The position numbers were made by a program, and so were the translations under genes. Of a stretch of 64,000 bases of DNA, positions 35,259 through 44,180 are shown in pieces. Origin of the DNA: Akkermansiaceae bacterium (GTDB taxonomy: Bacteria; Verrucomicrobiota; Verrucomicrobiia; Verrucomicrobiales; Akkermansiaceae). The DNA lies in NCBI GenBank assembly GCA_017798145.1, contig CP059069.1:1225226-1289225 (forward strand), given 5' to 3'. Each line of letters begins with the position of its first letter. The first letter of the stretch is position 1. The notes beneath the pieces were generated by a model. The model had not been told where the DNA came from and did no database searches. It saw nothing but the letters and a program-made list of their open reading frames with translations.

Positions 35259-36127
35259 AATGTCTGCGGGCTTGCCGCCCTCCTGGATTTGATGATGAGA
35301 AGAACGAAAAGGAGGGCGAAACCCATCCCCACATAAAGCACCGTGGCTCCGCCTTTTTGTTCGGAAATCACCTCCTCCTCGGCAAGCAGGGTGTCCGCCG
35401 TCTCACCCAACAGGGCTTCCAGTTGCTCCACATTCGTCTTCTCCGTGCCGGTCTTGACCCCTTTCTCGTCCCAGCCCTGTGCCTGCCCGAAATCAAATGT
35501 AGCCACAAACGCCGCACCCCCGCGTTTCTGCGGAATCACCGCGCGCCGAACATGCCTGTTCCTGTCGATCAGCACCAGCGAGCCATCATACACCCATTCA
35601 CCGCCCTTCTCATGCGGCAACATGTTCGCCTTGAACTCGTTCTTGACGAACTTGTGGAGCGTCCGCCTGTCGTTCGTGCCAACCGACCACCTGGGCAGCT
35701 CCGCACCCAGCTCACCCGCCAGTTTTCCCAGCTCGGCCTTGAGATCCGCGGGCTTCCCCGGATCGAGCATCAGGGTCACCAGCGCGAAATCCGGCTCTTC
35801 CGCGTATCGTTCGGAAAGCCGTCTCATCACGCCGCTGGTCATTTCATCCGGCTGCGATTGCGGCAGGCATTGCACCGCGATCACCTTGCCCTTGAGGGAA
35901 AGCAGATCCGTCAGTTTCCCATCCTGACGCATGAAACTCAGATCCTTGGTCCGGGAAATCTGCGTCACGAAGCTTGGCCTGTCGTCGCTTTGACCCTCCT
36001 GCGCCCGCTTGTTGTATGCCCGCAGGATCAGAAACCCTCCCACCACCATGATCGCCACGAGGATCCACGCCGTGCGGCGCAGCTTCTTCGGATCGGGGGT
36101 GACGGGTTCTAGGGTATGGTCTGTCAT
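35255..36127 (-). CDS. Degenerate SCO-like thioredoxin-fold membrane protein
   Basis: From the ATG at 36127 the product is 290 residues with a membrane helix at each end (about 20-36 and 258-276). The periplasmic part aligns in order with SCO proteins (LLSLKGKVIAVQCLPQSQPDEMT, FALVTLMLDPGKP, GSLVLIDRNRHVRR), but only one Cys (Cys87) of the copper pair remains and the His before the last strand is absent. It is probably a structural or regulatory paralogue of its operon neighbour. It is the first gene of the SCO/SCO/DUF420 unit. Confidence 0.65.
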   Translation of the reverse strand: MTDHTLEPVTPDPKKLRRTAWILVAIMVVGGFLILRAYNKRAQEGQSDDRPSFVTQISRTKDLSFMRQDGKLTDLLSLKGKVIAVQCLPQSQPDEMTSGVMRRLSERYAEEPDFALVTLMLDPGKPADLKAELGKLAGELGAELPRWSVGTNDRRTLHKFVKNEFKANMLPHEKGGEWVYDGSLVLIDRNRHVRRAVIPQKRGGAAFVATFDFGQAQGWDEKGVKTGTEKTNVEQLEALLGETADTLLAEEEVISEQKGGATVLYVGMGFALLFVLLIIKSRRAASPQTL

Positions 36128-36441
36128 CTGGCGCCGGCAAGGTAATGAATGAACGCCTCTTGTCCACCCGGAGGAAAAGAAATTCGCGCAGAAGTCGCCG
36201 TTTTCTCGGAGTGAAACTGCGAGCCACCGGGAAACCTGGAGATCCAATCGTGTGGACCGACCAACCAAATATCCCGACCATCTAGCCCGGCATGGCCAAC
36301 CCATCGCCCCCAAACCTTTGGGACAGGCCGATTTACCCCTTGGTCTCGCAGGCGCGCCCCTAACTCGGCAGACCCTAACAATACGTCATTCGTCCGGATA
36401 TTCGGTTGCAGCAACACGATCAACCTGATGAATTCGCTCAA
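36128..36441. other. Divergent intergenic region
   Basis: This stretch separates the minus-strand SCO-like unit from the plus-strand repeat protein and must contain both promoters. I see no consensus boxes, hairpins or RNA genes in it. Confidence 0.35.
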
Positions 36442-38493
36442 ATGAAAAAAACCCCGGCTACGCCGTTGGCTCTCTTGGTTGGAATCGGCATCGGGTTTTT
36501 CATCACCAAAGCCGGCACGCCTGCCGATTCCGGCCATAACGCAGAATCCCTTTCCCCCGGTGAAGACGCATCTGCGAATCCCCGCACCCGCCCTTTATCG
36601 AGAACCACATCCGCAGCGAAGGCTACCTCCGGGCGGACTTCGTCCTCCCCCCGCAGCCTCGCCGCCCTGCTTGAGCTGACCGGCGATCACTGGAATGGCC
36701 AGGATTCGATCACATTCTTGCAGGCCATCGAGCAACTGGGCGCGGATGAGATCGCCGCATTGATGATCGGTCTTGAGAAACCGGATCCGACCAACCCCCG
36801 CCGTTACCGGCTCTGCATCGCCCTGATCAACCGTTGGGCCGCGATCGATCCCGGTGGTGCCTGGGACGCCGCCACGCAATTCGGCGACAATAACTTGAAA
36901 CAGCAGATGATCTCGACGGTGATCGGAGCCATCGCCCGGACGGACCTAGGCAAGGCGCGGCAATTTCTTTCCGGGATCGAGAATGCCCAGACCAGGCAGT
37001 CGGCACTCTACGCATTCGTCAACGAAGCTGCCTCGGAGGATCCGGAGGAGGTTTTCCGTCTGCTTGCATCCGAGCCAACGAAGTTGAATGGTTACGGCTA
37101 TTACCAGAGCCTGTTCCTAAAATGGGCGAAGGACGATCCCGATGCAGCCATCGCGAAACTCGACTTGATCAAAGGAACCTGGGACAGGCAGCAAGCCCTG
37201 CAAGGCATCGCCACGGCGCTCATGGCATCCGACCCGAAGCGCGCCCTGGATATGCTCGACGGTATGACGCCCGGAGCAAGCCGCACCAACATGCTTGCCT
37301 CGATCACTTCCACTTGGATGGGACAGGACAGCGATGCGGCCATCGCATGGATCAACGGGCTGCCTGCGGCGGATCGCTCCACGGCACTCCAAAACGGCAT
37401 TTGGCAACTCACCCAGCAGGATCCCGCCAAGGCCGCCGCGTTCCTTTCATCGTTTCCCCCAAACAACCAGACCAGCCACCAATATTCGCAATTGGCGGGC
37501 CAATGGGCACAACTGGATCCCGAGGCCGCGCGGAAATGGGCGGAATCCCTGCCAGCCGGACAAGCCAGGGAACAAGCCATGAACCAAATCATCAGCACCA
37601 TCGCGCGGACCGATCCGGCGAAAGCTGCGGCCATTCTCGGCGGCTCGGTCCTGACAAGCCAAAACTCCCACCAGGTCGGCAACCTCCTCGGGGAGTGGAT
37701 CAAGACCGATCAAACGGCAGCGCTCGCATGGCTCGACAGCCTCGACCTCCGTGGTAGCGCCCGGATGAATGTGCAGAGCCAGATCATGCATAGCTGGGTC
37801 AGTGAGGATGCCACCGCCGCCAGCCAATATGCGCTGGGTATCCAGGACGGGAAGTCACGCCAGCAGGCGATCAGCACCCTGGTCAGCGCATGGGGGAACA
37901 ATGATCCCGTGGCGGCGCGGGACTGGATCATGAACTCCCTTGAAGGGGATTCCAGAAACCAATCCCTCAACAACCTCATCCAGGCCCTGAGCTATCAGGA
38001 CCACTCCACCGCGCTTGAATACTACAAGGAAGCGACCGCGAACCTCGCGCCGGAAGCGATCGAAAAGACCTTCGGAGCCACCGCATCACGCATTGCCAGC
38101 ACTTGGGTCCAGCATGATCCCAAAGCCGCCGCCGAGTGGGTGTTGGGCCTGCCGGAAGGGGAATCACGCTCGAACTCGATCCAATCCTTGGTGGATAATT
38201 ATGGGAACCACGATATCAAGGGCGCCGCGGAATTCGTCAACACACTCGCCGTGGGGAAGGAACGCGACCAGGCGGTGGGTGCGCTGGTATCCGACCTGGG
38301 ACAACAGGGTGATCCCGAATCCGCCTTCGACTGGGCGACAAGCATCAGCGAGGCCTCCAGCCGGGAAAGCATGATCCGCAACGCTGTGAGCCAATGGAAG
38401 GAATATGACCCTGCGGCAGCCCGGGCAGCCGTGGCCGCCGCCGACATCAGCAACGAGGCAAGGAAGAACATCCTCAATGGTCTTGAAAACTGA
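36442..38493 (+). CDS. Exported or membrane-anchored helical-repeat protein
   Basis: From the ATG at 36442 the product is 683 residues. It has an N-terminal hydrophobic segment (residues 7-22, ALLVGIGIGFFIT), a Ser/Thr/Pro-rich linker to about 80, and then about a dozen degenerate helical repeats of roughly 36-40 residues with the consensus W-x-x-x-DP-x-AA-x-x-W-x-x-x-LP-x-G-x-x-R-x-x-A. Such repeats probably stack as a TPR- or HEAT-like solenoid for protein binding. Repeat proteins of this style are common in Verrucomicrobiota and lack an assigned function. The gene is monocistronic and precedes the MoxR cluster. Confidence 0.6.
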   Translation: MKKTPATPLALLVGIGIGFFITKAGTPADSGHNAESLSPGEDASANPRTRPLSRTTSAAKATSGRTSSSPRSLAALLELTGDHWNGQDSITFLQAIEQLGADEIAALMIGLEKPDPTNPRRYRLCIALINRWAAIDPGGAWDAATQFGDNNLKQQMISTVIGAIARTDLGKARQFLSGIENAQTRQSALYAFVNEAASEDPEEVFRLLASEPTKLNGYGYYQSLFLKWAKDDPDAAIAKLDLIKGTWDRQQALQGIATALMASDPKRALDMLDGMTPGASRTNMLASITSTWMGQDSDAAIAWINGLPAADRSTALQNGIWQLTQQDPAKAAAFLSSFPPNNQTSHQYSQLAGQWAQLDPEAARKWAESLPAGQAREQAMNQIISTIARTDPAKAAAILGGSVLTSQNSHQVGNLLGEWIKTDQTAALAWLDSLDLRGSARMNVQSQIMHSWVSEDATAASQYALGIQDGKSRQQAISTLVSAWGNNDPVAARDWIMNSLEGDSRNQSLNNLIQALSYQDHSTALEYYKEATANLAPEAIEKTFGATASRIASTWVQHDPKAAAEWVLGLPEGESRSNSIQSLVDNYGNHDIKGAAEFVNTLAVGKERDQAVGALVSDLGQQGDPESAFDWATSISEASSRESMIRNAVSQWKEYDPAAARAAVAAADISNEARKNILNGLEN

Positions 38494-38560
38494 ACCGGTC
38501 CAAGAACGGGGCGACCAAATTTCCTCGGCATCAGATTCTTCAAGCAAGGCTTCGCCTCCC

Positions 38561-38584
38561 TCCGCGCCCTTTGCGGCTCTGCGG
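38561..38584 (+). repeat. Octamer repeat upstream of moxR
   Basis: TCCGCGCC, CTTTGCGG and CTCTGCGG stand in tandem and run into TGAAAAAT. The element lies in the 201-base gap between the repeat-protein stop and the MoxR ATG at 38695. Confidence 0.6.
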
Positions 38585-38694
38585 TGAAAAATGCAACCCC
38601 ACCTGCTGTTTCCAAAATCGCAACCGTCCCCCAGCAATCAGAAACACCCACCTACGTCCTTGCGCTTTCCCCGCGTTTCCACAAACCTCAGCCC

Positions 38695-39702
38695 ATGGAT
38701 CACGCCACCGAAACCGAAGTCGCAGACGCAGCGAAACACCTCCGCTCCCTTGACCAAGGGCTCAACCAGATCCTCTTCGGACAGCAGGAAATCATCGAGC
38801 TGGTGATCACCGGCGTCCTCGCCCGCGGCCACATCCTCCTCGAAGGCCTCCCCGGCCTCGGCAAAACCGAGCTCGTCAAAGGCCTATCCAAGCTCCTGCG
38901 CCTAGAGAACAAGCGCGTCCAGTTCACCCCGGACCTGCTCCCCGGCGACATCACAGGGAATCCCGTGCTACAGGAGGTCGATGGCCGCCGCGAGTTCGTC
39001 TTCCAGCCCGGGCCGCTGTTCGCGAACATCGTCCTGGCGGACGAGATCAACCGCGCCTCCCCGAAAACCCAGTCCGCCCTGCTCGAGGCCATGCAGGAGC
39101 GCCGCGTCACCGTGCTCGGGAAAACCCACGACCTGCCCCTCCCCTTCTTTGTCCTCGCCACCCAGAACCCCATCGAGCTAGAGGGCACCTACCCGCTCCC
39201 CGAGGCGCAGCTCGACCGCTTCCTCTTCAAGCTGGAGATCACGAAAAACGACGTCGCCACCCTCCAGAAAATCGTTTCCAGCCGCGAACTCGGCACCGAG
39301 CCGCAGGTCGACCCCATCATGACCGCCGAGACCCTGGCAGGACTCCTCGCCCTGGTCCGCCGCATCTACATGCCCGATGTCGTCGCCAACTACATCGCCC
39401 GCCTCACCGATTCAACCCACCCCGGCCAATCCCCCGCCTCCGCCCAGATACGCTTCGGAGCCAGCCCCCGCGCAGCCCTCGCCATGGCATCCGCATCGAA
39501 AGCCCGCGCCCTCATCCACGGCCGCACCAACGCCTCCTTCGAGGACGTGAAAGCCATCGCCCCAGCCGTGCTCCGCCACCGCATCGTGCTCGACTACAAC
39601 GCCCGCGTCGATGGCCACACCCCCAATACGGTTGTCGCGAAACTCCTTGAGGAAATCCCCTACCAGGACACCGCAACCCCGAAAACCCTCGTGCCCGCGT
39701 AG
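38695..39702 (+). CDS. MoxR-family AAA+ ATPase
   Basis: The 335-residue product has Walker A EGLPGLGKTEL (residues 50-60), FTPDLLPGDITG, Walker B IVLADEINRASPKTQSALLEAMQE, the sensor region FVLATQNPIELEGTYPLPEAQLDRF and an arginine finger-like RFGASPRA. MoxR ATPases act as chaperones for maturation of membrane or periplasmic complexes, usually with DUF58/VWA proteins. None of those is encoded immediately downstream; instead a membrane protein and an ABC transporter follow. I chose the ATG at 38695 because the family begins there; a GTG at 38584 directly follows the octamer repeat. Confidence 0.9.
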   Translation: MDHATETEVADAAKHLRSLDQGLNQILFGQQEIIELVITGVLARGHILLEGLPGLGKTELVKGLSKLLRLENKRVQFTPDLLPGDITGNPVLQEVDGRREFVFQPGPLFANIVLADEINRASPKTQSALLEAMQERRVTVLGKTHDLPLPFFVLATQNPIELEGTYPLPEAQLDRFLFKLEITKNDVATLQKIVSSRELGTEPQVDPIMTAETLAGLLALVRRIYMPDVVANYIARLTDSTHPGQSPASAQIRFGASPRAALAMASASKARALIHGRTNASFEDVKAIAPAVLRHRIVLDYNARVDGHTPNTVVAKLLEEIPYQDTATPKTLVPA

Positions 39703-39741
39703 CTGCTGCCTCCCGCAGCGAAACCCCACAAAGCATCACGA

Positions 39742-41466
39742 ATGAACCGCCTTATCGCCTTTTCCCTCCTGCTGGCATCCCTCGCATCCGCCCAGGAAAC
39801 CCTCTTCCGCCAGGTTGCGGATACCAAGACGGACACCCACGTCGAGGCCACCGCGCTGTTCGCCCACCCCAGCCTCGGCGGATACCATCCCGTCCGCATC
39901 TTGATCGCAAACAACCAGAGGGTGCCACACACCGTCCGGCTCGATTTCTCTGACTCCACGAACTACAACAACGGCCTATCGACCAGCTCCACCTTCAGCT
40001 TCACCGCCCCTCCCGGCCGTACCGTCACCTCAGACATCCTCGTGCCACTCGCCCCGCAGAACGGCATCGTGAACTACAGCAACATGAGCTGCAGGCTCAG
40101 CGGCACCATGGGAAACACACAGAGCACCCTGAGCTCGCCCTTCTCGGTGGATTTCCCCTGCGTTCTCCTCAGCAACAGCCTCTACACCCCCAACGCCTCC
40201 TCGCTCGATTCGGAAGTCTCCTCCCGCGGCGGCCATTCCCGCTTCGGCGGCTCCTCGGATTTCGCCACCAAGTTCGATCCCAAACGCCTCCCCGACGATT
40301 GGCGCGCCTTCTCCGGATTCGACACCATCATGCTCACGGACTCCGATTGGTCGGAAATCCCGCCCGGCCCGCGCAACGCGATCACCTCATGGCTCCGCCT
40401 CGGCGGGCACCTCGTCATCCACTCCTCCTCAAATCCCACACTCTCCGCACTCGGCATTCCCGATGATGCCAGCTTCGGCAAGGCGCAGGTGCGCCCCATC
40501 GCCCCCAGCCTCACGCTCAACCCCAAGCAGACCGTAGACCTCGCCACCTCCGGGCGCGTCGCGAAAACCCGCATGCAATCGGTCGCCAACGACTTCGATG
40601 GCTCATGGCCGCTGCAGGACGCATTCGGCGAGAAATCCTTCAACTACATCCTCTTCATCGTCATCCTCCTCGCCTTCGGGATCCTCGTCGGCCCGGTCAA
40701 CCTCTTCGTCTTTGCGAAGTCCGGCCAGCGCCACCGCCTTTTCGTCACCACCCCCATCATATCCGTCGCCACATCGCTCATCCTCATCGCCCTCATCATC
40801 CTCCAGGACGGCTTTGGCGGCGATGGCACACGCCTCGTCCTCATGGAAGTCCGCCCGGATGGGAACCAGAACGCCGCATACGTACAGCAGGAGCAGTTCT
40901 CCCGCACCGGCGTGATGACATCCCCTTCCTTCTCGGTGGATGCCTCCGCGCTGATGGTTCCGGTTCCCATCGCATCAAACAGATGGTCGCGCTTCACCAG
41001 CGGCTACGATGCCTCCGGCAGCTACGACATCCAGCCTTCCGGCGGCAAGCTCTTCGCCTCCGGGGGATGGTTCCAGAGCCGCTCCGAGCAAGGCCAGCTC
41101 ATCACCGCCGTCGTCCCCACCCGCGGGCGCATCGAGTCCACGCCACAGCCGGACACCCTCATCTCCACCTTCGATTTCCCCATCCAGACCCTTCTCTACA
41201 AGGACGCCTCCGGCCAATGGCACCGCGCCGAGAACGTGATCAAGGGCAACAGGGTGAAGCTCATCCCCGTGGATCCCACCATGGCCATGCCGCTCCTGAG
41301 AAAGAACAGGAACCTATTCACCGAGCGCAACCGCTCATACCTCGAGCGCATCGAGGATCGCAACGACCACTTCATCGCCTTCACCGACAAGGCCCCCGCC
41401 ATCGACACACACGCCGGCATAGTATGGAAAACCACCACCATCATCACCGGCCCCATCGCCCGCTGA
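39742..41466 (+). CDS. Periplasmic/membrane protein of the MoxR-ABC cluster
   Basis: The 574-residue protein has a signal peptide (MNRLIAFSLLLASLASA), an N-terminal beta-rich domain, and then a Rossmann-like segment (LPDDWRAFSGFDTIMLTDSD, ITSWLRLGGHLVIHSS) that resembles the glutamine-amidotransferase-like domain of ABC auxiliary proteins such as GldG. Two membrane helices follow (about residues 303-320 and 333-352), with a C-terminal periplasmic domain after them. I do not recognise a named family. Its place between moxR and an ABC ATPase/permease pair suggests it is the accessory subunit of that transporter. Confidence 0.6.
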   Translation: MNRLIAFSLLLASLASAQETLFRQVADTKTDTHVEATALFAHPSLGGYHPVRILIANNQRVPHTVRLDFSDSTNYNNGLSTSSTFSFTAPPGRTVTSDILVPLAPQNGIVNYSNMSCRLSGTMGNTQSTLSSPFSVDFPCVLLSNSLYTPNASSLDSEVSSRGGHSRFGGSSDFATKFDPKRLPDDWRAFSGFDTIMLTDSDWSEIPPGPRNAITSWLRLGGHLVIHSSSNPTLSALGIPDDASFGKAQVRPIAPSLTLNPKQTVDLATSGRVAKTRMQSVANDFDGSWPLQDAFGEKSFNYILFIVILLAFGILVGPVNLFVFAKSGQRHRLFVTTPIISVATSLILIALIILQDGFGGDGTRLVLMEVRPDGNQNAAYVQQEQFSRTGVMTSPSFSVDASALMVPVPIASNRWSRFTSGYDASGSYDIQPSGGKLFASGGWFQSRSEQGQLITAVVPTRGRIESTPQPDTLISTFDFPIQTLLYKDASGQWHRAENVIKGNRVKLIPVDPTMAMPLLRKNRNLFTERNRSYLERIEDRNDHFIAFTDKAPAIDTHAGIVWKTTTIITGPIAR

Positions 41467-41479
41467 AAATTCAACTTTC
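41466..41479. repeat. Left arm of a 14-base inverted repeat
   Basis: AAAATTCAACTTTC, directly after the stop of the upstream gene, is the exact reverse complement of GAAAGTTGAATTTT at 41659-41672. The arms are 179 bases apart and bracket the intergenic region. Confidence 0.7.
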
Positions 41480-41655
41480 GACAAACAGCCTAATGACTGC
41501 GCCCGGGAACAAACCACATGATCTGAAGGAGCCCGCCTGCGCCTTCGCACTCGAAGCCAGGCTTCCCCTTCGGAATGCGAAAATTGGATCCGGTGAACTC
41601 GTGAAAATCCCGTCCTTCATAATCAGCAACAGAACCACGCAAAACCAACCTCTTC

Positions 41656-41683
41656 CATGAAAGTTGAATTTTGAATATTGAAT
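41656..41683 (+). repeat. Heptamer repeat before the ABC ATPase gene
   Basis: CATGAAA, GTTGAAT, TTTGAAT and ATTGAAT follow in 7-base steps and end four bases before the ATG at 41688. The same series with three changes precedes gspL (61834-61861), where the shared stretch starts with CTCTTCC. Confidence 0.8.
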
Positions 41684-41687
41684 TTCC

Positions 41688-42710
41688 ATGAGCGAAGCCG
41701 CAATCACAGTCCACAACCTCTACCGTTTCTTCGGCCCGCTCCAGGCCGTCAACGGGGTCTCCTTCGAAATCCCGCACGGCTCTGTCTGCGGCTTCGTCGG
41801 CGCGAACGGGGCGGGGAAAACCACCACCATGCGCATCCTCGCAAGCCTCGACTACCCCACCATGGGACATGCCGAGGTCTGCGGGATCAATGTCGTCCAC
41901 CACCCCGCGGAGGTCAGGAAGCTCATCGGCTGGATGCCGGACCACTTCGGCAACTACGACAACATGACGGTGCTCGAGTATCTCGACTTCTACGCCCGCG
42001 CCCTCGGATACAAGGGAGCCGAGCGCCGCCAGCGCATCGACGAGGTGATGGATTTCACGGATCTCATCCCGCTCGCCAACCGCTTCTCCAACAAGCTCTC
42101 CAAGGGCATGACCCAGCGCCTCTGCCTCGGCCGCTCCCTGCTGCACGACCCGCAGGTGCTCATCATGGACGAGCCCGCCGCCGGCCTCGACCCGAAGGCG
42201 CGCGTCGAGCTCAAGCACCTCATCCGCGTACTCGCCAAGGAAGGCAAAACCATTTTCATCTCCTCCCACATCCTCTCCGAGCTCGGCGAGATGTGCGACT
42301 CGCTGCTCTTCATCAACAACGGCCGCATCGTCCACCACGGCGATTCGGAGAGCCTGAAAAAATCCACCGACCTGCTCGGCGGAGTCCTCTACGACGTGAA
42401 GCTCGACGGCGATCCCCAGGCGCTTTCCGATTGGGCGGTGCTCCAGCCGAACATCGAGTTCCTGGAGTCCCGGAAAAACGGCGGCCGCATCCGCATCGAC
42501 ACCGAGGATCCCAACAAGGCCGCCGATGTCCTCGCCCGCATGGTCCGCGACAACCTCCGCGTCGTCGATTTCCACCGCGAGCAGCGCAACCTGGAGGACG
42601 CCTTCATCGACATCCTCGCAAACATCGACAAGGGCGCACCCGCAGTCGCCCCGCCCCCTCTGCCCCAGCAATCCGAGCAACTCCCCCAGGAACCCCCCTA
42701 TGACCCGTAG
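41688..42710 (+). CDS. ABC transporter ATP-binding protein (GldA-like)
   Basis: The 340-residue ATPase has Walker A GANGAGKTTTMRIL (residues 38-51), Q-loop GWMPDHFGNYDNM, the signature NKLSKGMTQRLCLGRSLL, Walker B VLIMDEPAAGLD and the H-loop FISSHILSELGEM. A C-terminal extension of about 110 residues, including VLYDVKLDGDPQALSDWA, is typical of the ABC-2 type exporter group with GldA/CcmA-like ATPases. A repeat leader, not a Shine-Dalgarno sequence, precedes the start. The permease gene follows after 48 bases. Confidence 0.88.
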   Translation: MSEAAITVHNLYRFFGPLQAVNGVSFEIPHGSVCGFVGANGAGKTTTMRILASLDYPTMGHAEVCGINVVHHPAEVRKLIGWMPDHFGNYDNMTVLEYLDFYARALGYKGAERRQRIDEVMDFTDLIPLANRFSNKLSKGMTQRLCLGRSLLHDPQVLIMDEPAAGLDPKARVELKHLIRVLAKEGKTIFISSHILSELGEMCDSLLFINNGRIVHHGDSESLKKSTDLLGGVLYDVKLDGDPQALSDWAVLQPNIEFLESRKNGGRIRIDTEDPNKAADVLARMVRDNLRVVDFHREQRNLEDAFIDILANIDKGAPAVAPPPLPQQSEQLPQEPPYDP

Positions 42711-42724
42711 CCGGCCTCTCTCTT

Positions 42725-42752
42725 GGGATTTAGAATTCAAAATTTTGGATAA
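42725..42752 (+). repeat. Heptamer-phased leader of the ABC permease gene
   Basis: The AT-rich blocks GGGATTT, AGAATTC, AAAATTT and TGGATAA end six bases before the GTG start at 42759. The units are more divergent than at 41656. Confidence 0.45.
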
Positions 42753-42758
42753 AACACC

Positions 42759-44180
42759 GTGCACCTAACAGATTTCCCCGACCGCCTCTCGCCCATGCTC
42801 GTCAAAGAGCTCCGCCAAGGCTTGCGAACCAGGTCCTTCGTCGCGGTCTTCATGACCCTACAGGCCATACTCGCCATCGTCCTGCTCTCCGCCGGGGCCG
42901 GCGCCGCCTCCGACAACTCGGGCCAGGTGATCTCCACGATCATCTTCATCTTCTTCTCCATCGCCGTTCTCATCATCCAGCCGATGCGTGGCATCTCCGC
43001 GCTCTCCGCGGAGGTGAAGGGCAACACGATCGACATGATGGTCCTCACCCGCCTCTCCGCGTGGCGCATCGTAACGGGGAAATGGTTCGCCATCGTCAGC
43101 CAGTCCGCGCTCATCCTGGTCACGATCGTGCCCTACCTGATCCTCCGCTATTTCTTCGGCGGGATGAACCTCTTCGGGGAAATCATGATCCTCTCGCTCA
43201 TTTTTCTGAGCTCCGCCACACTGACGGCCATCACCGTAGGGCTTTCCGCCTCCGGCTCCGCCATCCTCCGCTCGGTGCTGCCCATGGTGGGCCTGCCCAT
43301 CGGAGCATTCATGCTTCTCGTCGGCATGGTATCGAGCAGCCTCAGTGGGGGCGGACGCACGAGCTTCGCGGAAATGGTTTCCCTGTCCACCACGGAGTCC
43401 CAGGTCGGCGTTTCGCTCTACCTTGCCACTTGCGCATACCTTGCTTTCTTTTCCCTCTCCAGCGGCACCACCCTCATCGCCAGCTATGCGGAAAACCACT
43501 CCACCCTGCGCCGCCTGATCGCGCTCTGCGTCGCCTTGGTCGCCGCCGTCCTGGCATCCATGGACTTCACGTCCAGCGATGCCCTGCCCATCATCTTCAC
43601 CATCATCCTCACCCCGGTCTTCTCGATCTCGCTCACGGAGTTCGCACCGCCCGCCGCCCCCACCCTCGCACGCTTCGCGAAGCTCGGCCCTGCGGGGAAA
43701 CTCGGAGGCTTTTTCCTGCTCCCGGGCTGGCCCTCCGGTGTCTTCTTCTGCATCCTGCTGACAGCGGTTTCCGCCATCCCATTCATCCTGAACGATTCGG
43801 GCTACAGCAATGATCACATCATGAACGGCCTGATCTGCCTCGCATCCCTCCTTTTCCCCGCCGTGCTGGTCAATTTGTTCCGCACGCAGGGGCCGCAGCG
43901 CGTCTCCAACTACGTGCTTTTCCTCCTCGCCTCCGGCGTGGTCGCCCTAGTCCTCGCAGTGATCGCCGAGTCCATGTCCAACGAGGGCTTCCTGTGGCTT
44001 TTCATATGGATCCCGCCCATCCTATTCGTCATTGAGGAAATGAGCCACAGCAGCAAAGACGCCGTTGTTGTTTCCGCCATCGCGATATCAATCATCTTAT
44101 TCGCCATCCTATTCGTTCTTGCCCTTGCGAACTTCAGGAAGTCGGTCAGCGAAATCGAGAAGGGTCCAGAATCCCCATGA
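42759..44180 (+). CDS. ABC-2 type transporter permease
   Basis: The 473-residue protein starts at a GTG and has about twelve membrane helices. The N-terminus SPMLVKELRQGLRTRSFVAVF, with the KEL-R element preceding helix 1, and the cytoplasmic stretch ALSAEVKGNTIDMMVLTRLSAWRIVTGKW are typical of ABC-2 exporters that pair with GldA-like ATPases. It presumably forms the membrane channel for the ATPase just upstream, with the 574-residue protein as an accessory. The substrate is unknown. The stop overlaps the next gene by four bases. Confidence 0.85.
   Translation: MHLTDFPDRLSPMLVKELRQGLRTRSFVAVFMTLQAILAIVLLSAGAGAASDNSGQVISTIIFIFFSIAVLIIQPMRGISALSAEVKGNTIDMMVLTRLSAWRIVTGKWFAIVSQSALILVTIVPYLILRYFFGGMNLFGEIMILSLIFLSSATLTAITVGLSASGSAILRSVLPMVGLPIGAFMLLVGMVSSSLSGGGRTSFAEMVSLSTTESQVGVSLYLATCAYLAFFSLSSGTTLIASYAENHSTLRRLIALCVALVAAVLASMDFTSSDALPIIFTIILTPVFSISLTEFAPPAAPTLARFAKLGPAGKLGGFFLLPGWPSGVFFCILLTAVSAIPFILNDSGYSNDHIMNGLICLASLLFPAVLVNLFRTQGPQRVSNYVLFLLASGVVALVLAVIAESMSNEGFLWLFIWIPPILFVIEEMSHSSKDAVVVSAIAISIILFAILFVLALANFRKSVSEIEKGPESP

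Noticed and set aside
38164-38651. Two small minus-strand proteins upstream of moxR
   Set aside because: Their N-termini are translations of the octamer repeat and the rest is antisense to the repeat-protein gene.
41490-42764. A minus-strand frame across the ABC ATPase gene and both heptamer leaders
   Set aside because: The ATPase motifs are on the plus strand. The frame stays open only through bias and its ends read through repeats.
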